Shown: one piece after another, positions 34,650 through 43,545 of the stretch
Numbering within the stretch: the first letter of the stretch is position 1
How the letters are laid out: every line of letters begins with the position of its first letter
Source of the DNA: Kalaharituber pfeilii
Taxonomy: Eukaryota; Ascomycota; Pezizomycetes; Pezizales; Pezizaceae
Direction of reading: 5' to 3'
DNA: 64,000 nucleotides
NCBI GenBank assembly: GCA_015179045.1
Contig: WHUZ01000053.1
Span: forward strand, 1 to 64,000
Position numbers and translations under genes: made by a program
Notes under the pieces: generated by a model
The model's database searches: none
The model's input: only the letters and a program-made list of their open reading frames with translations
Told to the model about the DNA's origin: nothing

Positions 34650-35787
34650 CCAGTACCCTCTATGATAGGTAGACACATAAAACTTGTTTTATCCCTGCTA
34701 TGCATAGACTTACGTGAAACAAACAACCCTAGAAGGTGTTGATAAAAAAAATTCAGACGGGCGTCCTGTTACTCTGAAGTCACATCACTGTGAGACCTGG
34801 CGAAATTAACAGACCTACTAGGATCTCAATTACGGAGCCCAGAAGGAACTACTAGGGACACTGACCTGGGAATATATTTGAGTGCCTCTTCTTGGAAATA
34901 GGAAAATCGGACTTATGATACTAGGAAATTTTGAATTTTGGTATTAGAAAATTGTGCATTTTTGTACTTAAAGAGTATACCCTCACTCACGTACATAGTT
35001 CTTCAACGTCGCTGGTAGCCCCTTCGCCAAACATATTCCCCAATCGGGACTAGTGTCCACCGTCCAGATCCAATTTGTGAGTTGGTGCCATTAGTGCTAG
35101 AGCGAGCGGACATCACATTAAGTTTTCAAACTCGATAAAGCAGCTCTATGTTCGTATAAACTAGTTGAGGTAAGATTAACTACCAACAGGAAACGTTCAT
35201 GGTGATTATATTCAAACTTGATAGGGTTCTGCACGGTTGACGTTGCCAATATCCAGCGCTACCCCATGGGGGCCGTACTGTGATCGTACTATTTATTTGG
35301 TGATATGCATACTAGGTTGAGGAAGGGAAGACTGGGGAGATCAGGGTTTGAGGATGGGAGAGAATGGAAGTCATAGAAATTGCGATTTCCTATGGAATAC
35401 CTAGAAACATACAAAATACGAGTACTGGCACTGTAAATATCTTACGGCGTTTTTAGGTTTTATCTGTTGAATGTTATGGACTTTCAGTCTAGAAAATCAA
35501 TGATTGGTGTGAATGGATGCTGTCGATAGTCGTTGCTGCACTGGCATATAGTGCCCAATAGCGAATTAAGCTTTGCTCAGGAGTGGTGGGTAGGTTCCAA
35601 GGACAAGCTCTAATGTCCCAATTGAGTAGAATTGCAAAGGCTTGTCATGCCGCAATAGGAAATAACAGGGATTAGTTCTTGGTAACCACCATGCAGCGAT
35701 CGACCCGAACCACAGAATGCTCTTGAACCGCCGCCATAGCTCTACATCATTCCACATCATTCTACAGCATTCTACAAGCACTCTTCT
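34650..35787. other. Intergenic, AT-rich
   Basis: No gene or repeat recognised. Confidence 0.4.
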
Positions 35788-35799
35788 ATGTCGTCATGT

Positions 35800-35854
35800 G
35801 CCCTGCCATGGTGAGCAGCCGCATGCGGGGTCACGTGACAAAAACAAAAACAAA
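35800..35854 (+). mobile_element. Ultra-short retroposon, family 2, copy 1
   Basis: A 55-bp insertion starting GCCCTGCCATGG, containing GCGGGGTCACGTGA and ending in an A-rich tail (CAAAAACAAAAACAAA). It is flanked by ATGTCGTCATGT at 35788-35799 and 35855-35866. A third copy of that 12-mer lies at 35894-35905, so the flanking repeat partly predates the insertion and the target duplication is less certain than in copy 2. Confidence 0.7.
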
Positions 35855-36044
35855 ATGTCGTCATGTATGTTCTATTTCCATCTGTCTTCTTCTATGTCGT
35901 CATGTCCAAGTTCATGCAATACTCGTACCTGCTACTTCTGTTCACTCTCTCTCGTCTATATATACCTCTCCTACCCGCCTGTATGTAGTCTCCACTGGTC
36001 AACGTACGCTCATTCTCTCTCCTATCTCGTCTCTCCCGATCAAT

Positions 36045-36715
36045 AGGTGTAGGGTGGCGAAGGAGTGGTATAGGATATCTGTCAATAAAGGAGCGGTTTA
36101 TGAAATTTGACGAAGCACTACAATCAATCATGATAGTAACAGCAGTACAAACAGAACTAGAACGGAGTAAACCATTGACAATAAGATGAGAGTCAGAGGT
36201 TGGCCTGGTATAATAAAGAAGAATATCGCCCTCGGTTAAGCTCAGAGCAGGGCGGTTTAGTTCGTCTGAGCTGGCTCTTTCCCCGAACTGTCCTCAGCTG
36301 TAGTAGTGAAGGAGATATTGACACGCTCTTTCTTCTTTGGATCCTGCTTAGTATTAGGTTGTTGGGTCTGAGTATTGGATCGACATTCAGCAGCTTTGTG
36401 TCCTGGTTTGGCACAGAGAAGGCAGAGTTTGTACTTAAGCCGGCGAGCACGTTCTTGTGGCGAGAGATCACGATTAGTAGGGGTAGGCTGGGGAGCGGGC
36501 TTAGAACTGACTGCGGAAAGATCCATTGGCACAGGATCAGATCGATTGGTCTTCGATGCCCACTCAGAGGTGCGGAATTCTCGATTTCGTTCGAACAAGC
36601 GGTTATCTGTGCGTACGGCCTTTTCAATTAGTTCAGAAAGCTGCTTGGGGCGTTCTTCCTTAACTAGTTCATCCTTAACCCTATCCTTAAGGCCCCTATA
36701 GGCGTCGCTTAGTCA
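36045..36715 (-). pseudogene. Ty3/gypsy gag and protease remnant
   Basis: Read on the minus strand. From about 36706 the frame gives YRGLKDRVKDELV, IEKAVRTDNRLFERN and then a CCHC zinc knuckle (CLLCAKPGHKAAEC, spacing C-x2-C-x4-H-x4-C), ending in a stop at 36257. In another frame, 36174-36045 gives a retropepsin-like segment (VTIMIDCSASSNFINRSF), where DCSA replaces the usual DSGA. A stop codon breaks the gag frame upstream at about 36715. The homology ends abruptly at about 36045, and no reverse transcriptase or integrase follows. The element is truncated and inactive. Confidence 0.75.
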
Positions 36716-37231
36716 CACTAAGCCAATATGCTAAGACCCCGGGCAAGACCGCTAATCCCTGCTCTGGTTGCCTATGATAGCTAGGGTAAGCCTCACCCGA
36801 TTAGTGAAGCGCCATGCCGTCGCCCACCCTTAGATTCATAGATACCGGCACCGGATTCCCTCTGATGACTGATCTCCATGTAGGCCCCCCTGTCTTGTCT
36901 TAGTCCCTGTCTTCCAGTATGAGTGTGCGGCGCGCTGCACCTAATTCCACTACACTATGCACTGGGTCCTCTACTGGGAGCTTTCTGGGCAAAGGAGGAA
37001 GTGAAGGCAATATCAGGTAGTTGAATGGAGAAGATTACTGAGCATGAGCGAGAGTTGTTTGATTGTATAGCAAGCGCAGAAATCAATATTAGAAAAATGA
37101 GTATGAGCAGATGAATAAACAGTGTGTGAAGACGAATACGAAAGATGAAAGATGAAGATGAAGAAGGTAGAAAGAATGCCCTTCTTATACCAGTTTGTGC
37201 AGCATCACCATTCCTAAGCATCTCCCATGTG

Positions 37232-37250
37232 CCTGGGCTTACCCTCACCA
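37232..37250 (-). other. Candidate primer binding site
   Basis: Just inside the LTR the minus strand reads TGGTGAGGGTAAGCCC, beginning with TGG, six bases after the LTR end. That is the position and form expected for pairing with a tRNA 3' end (CCA). The matching tRNA was not identified. Confidence 0.45.
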
Positions 37251-37256
37251 TGTGTA

Positions 37257-37605
37257 TGTAACCCAGCATTGCCTATACCACCATACGACCCTCATGACCT
37301 GCGACGTCTGAGCCCAGCGTCAGCTCGGTAGTAGTAGCTTAGGCGCGCTGCCTACCACACCAGTCTGTCTAGTGTTGATATTGCCATTGTCTCCCATATC
37401 GGTAGATCATATGGATATAAGGGCCTGAAGTCTGCTTCTGTAGATAGTTCTACTCCTTGTTTGTTCTCTTGGCTGTTGATATACTCAAAAAGTTCTTCTA
37501 GATTCATCACGTTCGTCATTCAGCGAGTTGTATGAACTTTTCCTTTCCAAGAGATACGATTGAGTTGTTCGGTAGTTCATTAGTTCATTAGCAGAAAGGG
37601 TAACA
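37257..37605 (-). repeat. Candidate 5' LTR of the Ty3/gypsy remnant
   Basis: In the minus orientation the segment begins TGTTACCC and ends GGGTTACA, an imperfect 8-bp inverted repeat with the usual TG...CA termini. It lies upstream of gag with a candidate primer site between. The length is 349 bp. No second LTR copy was found in the window, as expected if the 3' part was lost. Confidence 0.5.
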
Positions 37606-37784
37606 CAGAGATTCTAAGTATGTCAGGGTAACTAGGAGGCTAAGGTAGAGTAAGGGCAATGGTTTGTGGCTACTATTTGACGCGGTACTTGCAGTTTGGA
37701 GGCTGCGGCTCGGAGTTGCGGTTCAGGGGCTGCGGCTCGTTCAAAGACTAGGGTTACGACGCAAGGCAAGGGAATCAAATCTAT
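37606..37784. other. Intergenic
   Basis: No gene recognised. It contains reiterated GCTGCGGCTCGG-like words at 37698-37740. Confidence 0.4.
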
Positions 37785-37848
37785 TAAATTTTTTTTTTTT
37801 TTTTTTTGGATATCATTACTCGCGTGCCGCCCTGGAGGCTATGGCGAG
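37785..37848 (-). mobile_element. Ultra-short hairpin retroposon, family 1, copy 3
   Basis: The minus strand reads CTCGCCATAGCC, then TCCAGGGCGGCAC and GCGAGTAATGATATCC followed by about 18 A. The flanks are AAATCTAT at 37777-37784 and 37849-37856, extendable to 11 of 12 matching bases (AAATCTATKAAA). The 5' boundary is the same as in copy 1. Confidence 0.8.
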
Positions 37849-39009
37849 AAATCTATGAAAAATAGGGGTAAATTGCTAGACAACACAACAGACAAAGAGC
37901 TGTCTGATACAGGAGTCTTATATATGTTATAGGGCCTAACGCTATGAACAAAACAGTGGCAAGAATGGCGATATCTTGCTGAGTCTCTACCGAATAGCCT
38001 TCGTTTGTGGTTCGTCACTACTTATTTCTTTTCTCATAACCTAAGTAAGCTGAACATCAGCGGACGAATCAAACAGCCGATAAATTAGGTCCTTAGGCGA
38101 GCAATAGCTAGTTACTAGCTAGTCTTTGTAGTTGATCGGTTAGCTGTTCATCTATTCGGCTACCAGTATGTTCACGGCTCGGTTGTTAAAATTAATAGAA
38201 TGTACTTGATACTTCCTAAAAATCAAGATAAGTGCATGCATCCCAATCGCCGACTCTAGAGTCGGCCCGCATTCTCATGTAGCATGTTAGTTTGTGTCCC
38301 TATACCTAGAGCGTTCGGGCGCTGAAAGTTGTTATCACGTGTCTCTGGGTACTACACCTAAGTAAGTATTTGGTCCGCCAGGTACTATAGGGTGCAGTGA
38401 GCGGTGGCTTGGTGCATTAGGTGCACCAGGGCGTGGAGGGTAACTTGGAAAATGCATCAGGCTCTATGAGTCTTTGGTGAGATTGCCAGACACAACAGTT
38501 AATTTTGCTGATGCAACCACTGTCATTATTCATAATTTCAAAACTGCTTGACAGTCAACACGATTTGCTTCGGTATTGTTAGGTATGCATGCTAACAAAC
38601 GCCCGTTGTGAATGGTATCCAGAAAACCCTGAACGGTGTCGTTGTAGGATAAGCCCTTTATGACCGATATCCTTTTGGATAAGGAGGTGCCCAGGCAAAA
38701 TGTTTTATGCGGAACATTGAACAAGCTTTGAAGGCAGTGATAGGTGAGTAGTTGTTTGGGAGTGGTTGTAAGGGGGAAGCGAGAGAGGAATTAGTTGAGT
38801 TGAAGCGTGATAATGAGTTATCAGAGATGAAGAGAAGAAGGATGACGGCTCTTGGCAACACACGCCTTGCGCCAAGACTAGCTGGCTGTCTGTGTATTCA
38901 CTCTTATTCGTGGGTACAGTACTTCTCGAACAATGATACTTCCTTCGCGAAATCTCACGCTATATATATGTGATGTAATTAAGTGATTAATATAGAAGCT
39001 TTATATATG
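37849..39009. other. Intergenic
   Basis: No gene supported. The minus strand at 38530-38861 has two adjoining open frames with a protein-like composition, but I recognise no family and a frame change would be needed. Confidence 0.35.
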
Positions 39010-39175
39010 TACGGAGGTGTGGCAGAAAAGTAATTTCCACCTTCCGTTTTCGGAAAAGCGTAACTTGGCGCATATGCAACATATTATGCATGAAATACAA
39101 TGAATATGTGCATATGCGGTATATGATGCATATGACGCATGCGCACGCATATTATATACAGTTAGTATATTTATT

Positions 39176-39234
39176 TTTTTTTTTTTTTTTTAATTTCACG
39201 TGACCCCGCTTGTAGCTGTTCGCCATGGCAGGGC
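39176..39234 (-). mobile_element. Ultra-short retroposon, family 2, copy 2, nested in the Tc1 element
   Basis: The minus strand reads GCCCTGCCATGG, then CGAACAGCTACAAGCGGGG and TCACGTGAAATT followed by about 17 A. It is flanked by a perfect 12-bp direct repeat AGTATATTTATT (39164-39175 and 39235-39246). It lies in the non-coding 3' part of the transposon, so it arrived after the transposon did. Confidence 0.88.
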
Positions 39235-39326
39235 AGTATATTTATTGACAGACGCAATGAGTTTGAGTTTGACCTGCTGACTATAAGTTGTATTGAAGGA
39301 TTTGAATTCAGTGAAATATAGTAGAT

Positions 39327-41702
39327 TTATTTTGAGTGTTTATATACAATCTCATTAATAGGAAGAAAACGAACATTGAATTTAGGTGGTCCTGGAGGTC
39401 TTCCACGTTTAGTTACTCTTCCCTCTTTAGTACCTTTTTTTTTTTTCCCTCTTCTGGATCTGCGTTTTCCTTTCCGTCCTTCCCTTTGCTCTTCACCAGA
39501 CTCTTGTTCCTGCTCCTGCTCTAACTCATCTTCATTCCATTGATCAGCATCAACTTCTTCAACTTCTTCAACATCTACCCAGAGAGAACCAGTAAAAAGA
39601 GAAGTAAAATAATCTATATAGGATTCTGGAAGATCTTTCGTCATTTGCTTAAAGGTAGTATATGCTTGCTGGCAAACTTGACGAATTTTTTTGATATTTT
39701 TTCTGATATCTGACTTCCGTAATTTATCAGATTGACGTTTTCCTGTCCTCCCTTCCTTATATTCATTACCTCCTTCAAGTTTAATCACTTCTTGAATATG
39801 ACGAGGAATTCGCTCAATCCATGATTGAATTCTCCATTGTTCAAGATCCTTCCAAGCCTAGTATAGATATCAAAATTAGCTACTAATAGTATTAAACATT
39901 ATATTGTATCTAATATACCTTAAGCCACACTTTTTCAGCAGTAAGACGGCAAGTTAAAGGACCCTTCTTAGTTGTTGCTTGCTTCATATAAGCCCAACAT
40001 GGTTCAATCATATTCAAGTCTGGAGAGTTGCCAGGCCAAATGAAACGTTCAATTTCTGAGACATCGAAGTAAACTCGTTGACGTTTGGAAGCATGAGAAG
40101 GAGCCTTATCTTCCATGACAGTAATATTTGGAATAAAGCATTTGGCAGCTTCAGCAAATGGAAGAAGTTTGGTAAGAAGAATTTCGTTTAAGTATCTATA
40201 CCAATCAACTCCACCTTTGCTTTCCTCTCTAGAAAAAGTTCCGTTCTTCACATTAAATTTCCAGGTTGGCTTTCTCCCACCTAGAAGCAGCTGCAGAGTT
40301 AGTAGAAGCTATTACCGGGTGCAAAATTCGACTGAAAAAACAGCTGCCAACCCGCGTGCAAAAAAGCTGCCTACCCGGGTGCAAGCCCGGGTGCAAGCTG
40401 CCAACCCGGGTGCACAAACAGCTGCCAACCCGCGTGCAAAAAAAAGCTGCCAACCCGGGTGCAAGCCCGGGTGCAAAACAGCTGCAAAAATCGAATGAAA
40501 AAACAGCTGCCAACCCGCGTGCAAAAAAACTGCCTACCCGGGTGCACAAACAGCTGCCAACCCGCGTGCAAAAAAAAGCTGCCAACCCGGGTACAAGCCC
40601 GGGTGCAAAACAGCTGCAAAAATCGAATGAAAAAACAGCTGCCAACCCGCGTGCAAAAAAAAGCTGCCAACCCAGGTGCAAGCCCGGGTGCAAGCCCGGG
40701 TGCAAAACAGCTGCAAAAATCCAATGAAAAAACAGCTGCCAACCCGTGTGCAAAAAAAAAGCTGCCAACTCGGGTGCAAAATTCGAGTGAAAAAACAGCT
40801 GCCAACTCGGGTGCAAAAATCGACTGCAAAATGCCTGCCAAAACGGCTGCTGTAAGAGTAGAAGAAATCTCCACACACTTACCTGTATTCCGAAGTCCCA
40901 TTCTTCTCATCATAGTATTGAGTTCCCACTGTGTCTTGCACTCTTCCTCAATAGCAGTATTAATCAGATTCACTTCTTTTTCTGCCCGTTGCTTTTCCTT
41001 TTTGGTTTCTGGTTTCCAGATATGACAAGGTCCTTTGAAGTCATATGTGAAGCATCCCCAGAACATGAACTCAGAGTATCCTTTCCACCGCTCTCGAACA
41101 CAGGATTTAATGCAGACTTCATGTGGCTGTCTCCATACCTTTAAGAATTTTGTTAGTTATTTTGCTTAGATATAAATATAGTAGCAACTTACCCTATAAC
41201 TTCCTCTTCTATGCCCTAATACCACTGAAGTTTCATCTGTCCAAACCACTCGTTTCCAATCCTCAAGAGTCCAATGCTGATATCGTAAAGCAAACTGATA
41301 ACGTGCTTCTCTCATTTCTTTTGTCAAGCCAGGCTTTCGTGTAGGTTTGGTTTTTCTGAATCCATGTTTTCGTAGTACCTTCCATGCGCTATAGCGAGAT
41401 ATATTAAATTGAACAGCTAGTGAACGAACTGACTTTTCCCGACCATAACGATCATACTTGATAGCCTCAATCAATTTTTGTTCCACCTCAGGTGTAATTT
41501 TTTTACGCCTTCCAGAGCGTGGGGTATCAATAACATGAAATGAAGAGAGAGGGGTTCCAGGATACCAGCCTCGTTCAAGTGCTTTATTATAAAGATTGGT
41601 AACCTGTCGAGAGGTAATTCCAGTTTGCCGCTGAATCTCAACAAGACACTCTCCTACTGCCTTCAAAATCACTGCTTGAGCTCTAGTTACAATATCAAAC
41701 AT
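39327..41702 (-). CDS. Tc1/mariner-type transposase, four exons, 552 aa
   Basis: Exons are 41702-41193, 41138-40883, 40280-39919 and 39857-39327. The introns are 54, 602 and 61 bp, all GT-AG with the frame kept at each join. The protein cuts and joins the element ends at TA sites. Helix-turn-helix segments lie near residues 28-45 (TGITSRQVTNLYNKALERGW) and 91-115. The catalytic triad is D156 (VVWTDET), D313 (VMEDKAPSH) and E348 (SPDLNMIEPCW), so D34E spacing is kept. A typical family end (IPRHIQEVIK, then GGNEY) is followed by about 140 extra residues: a helical part, an acidic stretch, a Lys/Arg-rich stretch and KRGRPPGPP, an AT-hook-like motif. No stop or frameshift interrupts it. Confidence 0.9.
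40320..40855. repeat. Minisatellite confined to transposase intron 2
   Basis: Irregular units such as GCTGCCAACCCGCGTGCAAA, GCTGCCAACCCGGGTGCAAG and CAGCTGCAAAAATCGAATG (plus strand) repeat for about 535 bp. They lie wholly between the donor at 40882 and the acceptor at 40281. Open frames run through the array on both strands. Confidence 0.9.
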
Positions 41703-41802
41703 CTTAATAAGCTGAATAATGAAAACTGAAAAACAGGAGCTTAAGAATGAGAGATAGAGAACAAGAGTTGGAGAACACAGTAGGAGAATGCAGCTAGAAA
41801 AC

Positions 41803-42035
41803 GAGAGCTGGCGAAGGAGAGCTGGCGGAGAGCCAGCGTAGGAGAGCTGGCGAAGGAGAGCCAGCGAAGGAGAGCTGGCGAAGGAGAGCCAGCGAAGGAG
41901 AGCTGGCGAAGGAGAGCCAGCGAAGGAGAGCTGGCGAAGGAGAGCCAGCGAAGGAGAGCTGGCGAAGGAGAGCCAGCGAAGGAGAGCTGGCGAAGGAGAG
42001 CCGGCGAAGGAGAGCTGGCGAAGGAGAGCTGGAGA
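41803..42035. repeat. Array of alternating inverted 14-mers upstream of the transposase
   Basis: The units GGAGAGCTGGCGAA and GGAGAGCCAGCGAA alternate for about 230 bp. GCTGGC and GCCAGC are reverse complements, so each 28-bp pair can form a hairpin. The array lies between the right terminal repeat and the transposase start, in the likely leader or promoter. Confidence 0.9.
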
Positions 42036-42182
42036 ACAAGAGTGCTTAAGCTATAATGTGGGGTTGAATGCGGGGTTGACCAGCTTGTTATGCATAGTAA
42101 TGCATATTTCGTGTGCATATGCGCCAAGCTACGCTATTCCAAAAACGGAAGGTGGAAATTACTTTTCTGCCACACCTCCGTA

Positions 42183-42510
42183 GAGAGAGAGGATTTTAAA
42201 GTACACGGGGTCATAAGGCACTAGTCTGGTCCCAAACAGACTAATAAGACACTTGGACAGAAAGAAGTTTTAAGGTAGTAAGTACAGGTAACATATATGT
42301 AGGTCTGTCAGCGCCCGGGTCGACTTCTGTAATCCGACAAAAGATACATAATTCGATTAATGATCATGAATGTTTGATAATGCTTCTATATGGAGAGTAT
42401 AAATGGTTAATATAACACAATGAATAGTCCAACACATAAGATCCTACTCTACTCCATTCCACAATATATACTCCCCCCTCGCGTCTCCTCACACTACCCT
42501 CCTCCCTCCC
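42183..42510. other. Short intergenic gap
   Basis: Separates the transposon from the 3' end of the YIH1/IMPACT gene. Nothing recognised. Confidence 0.4.
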
Positions 42511-43545
42511 CTACCTCTTCTCCTTCTTTCCCCCTCCGCCCCCCTTCCCTTTCTCCCCCTTCCCCCCCTCTTTCTCTTCCCCCTTCCCATCCCCCAGCCT
42601 CTCCAACAGCCTCACCACCGCTTCCCTTCCCACCGCGCCAATAATCCTAAACCTATCCCCACCCAACTTGATCCCCCCGTACCACCTCGCCACTACCACC
42701 AAAACATTCTCGACTCCCATCACACTCAAAAGATGCGCAAGCCTGCTTCCTGCCGCCGTCTCTCCGTCGTCATCATTATCTTGCACCCATCCCTGCGATG
42801 GCGGCGGCAGTTTTATCCGGTAAGCGTACATATTGTGCGTTGCACGCTGCAGTCGCTTGTCAGAGGCGATGAGCTCGGCAACAAAGTGTTTAGCTTCGGC
42901 GGACGATGTGACACGGACTGCGTGTCCCAAAAAAACGGACTTCTTTTCTGTGACAGGGTCTGAGAGGACCCATCCCCGGGATACAATCGGCGATACCCCA
43001 GGCACAGTTGATTCTTCGTATCCATCCTTTACCTCCTGCTCTTCGTGTGCGGGCTCCTCTTCTTCGGCAGAGGACGGAAGCAATTCCTTCACCGCTTCCA
43101 CAAACTCATAGATGCACACCGACTCCGCCCCGTTCGTGGCGTACGCCTGCCGCATTACATCCCTCGCCAATTCTAGCCATCGCGCCTCTTCCTCCTCTTC
43201 TTCGGCCCGGTCTCGTTTCCTTCCGCCATGGCGCCAGCGCCGATCGCCTTTTCCGCGGCCTTCGACTGTAAGAGAGAGGACCTCCGGGGGTTGTCCGCCA
43301 GATGGATACGATTTCGGAATGGCGATTTTGAATGTTACGGGTTGGGGGAGGTCGGGAGGGTGCAAAAGGAAGATTTGGTTTTGATGATCATCTTCGCTGG
43401 TATACGTAGAATTTGGGAGGATCACACTGGCGCCGGAGGGAGGTGGTGGGGGCAGTGGGCCGGTGAGACAGTCGTCGCCGTAGATGCAATTGAGGGCGGA
43501 GATCTCGTCATGCAAGTCTTGTGATAGTTGCGATGAAGAGGTCAT
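42511..43545 (-). CDS. YIH1: YIH1/IMPACT homologue (RWD and UPF0029 domains), translation regulator
   Basis: A single-exon protein of 344 aa. An N-terminal RWD domain starts at about residue 8 (LHDEISALNCIYGDD). The IMPACT/UPF0029 domain fills about residues 190-320, with RGWVLSDPV, an AKHFVAELI helix, the DDDGETAAG signature and VLVVVARWYGGIKLGGDRF. In this family the protein binds GCN1 and limits GCN2 activation, damping eIF2-alpha phosphorylation. The protein is cytosolic. The chosen start MTSSSQLSQDL lies just before the RWD domain. The frame stays open 81 codons further upstream (to 43788), but those codons are Pro/Arg-rich and unlike the family. The C-terminal 25 residues are Lys/Gly-rich and variable, partly from a CCTTCCCC-type repeat. 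Confidence 0.9.
   Translation of the reverse strand: MTSSSQLSQDLHDEISALNCIYGDDCLTGPLPPPPPSGASVILPNSTYTSEDDHQNQIFLLHPPDLPQPVTFKIAIPKSYPSGGQPPEVLSLTVEGRGKGDRRWRHGGRKRDRAEEEEEEARWLELARDVMRQAYATNGAESVCIYEFVEAVKELLPSSAEEEEPAHEEQEVKDGYEESTVPGVSPIVSRGWVLSDPVTEKKSVFLGHAVRVTSSAEAKHFVAELIASDKRLQRATHNMYAYRIKLPPPSQGWVQDNDDDGETAAGSRLAHLLSVMGVENVLVVVARWYGGIKLGGDRFRIIGAVGREAVVRLLERLGDGKGEEKEGGKGEKGKGGGGGKKEKR

Larger units (their letters stand above)
39012..42180 (-). mobile_element. Apparently complete Tc1/mariner transposon (3169 bp)
   Basis: Inverted repeats of 67 bp (39012-39078 and 42114-42180) begin CGGAGGTGTGGCAG and differ at only three positions. TA flanks both ends (39010-39011 and 42181-42182). 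One transposase gene on the minus strand fills the interior. Two minisatellites and one nested ultra-short retroposon are also inside. The close match of the ends and the intact gene suggest recent transposition. Confidence 0.93.

Noticed and set aside
38530..38861. Two adjoining protein-like minus-strand frames
   Set aside because: No family recognised, a frame change is needed, and there is no convincing splice site.
40253..40876. Long open frames with ARGLAAVF or PTRVQKKAANPG repeats
   Set aside because: They are translations of the intron minisatellite on both strands. The donor and acceptor around it keep the transposase frame without them.
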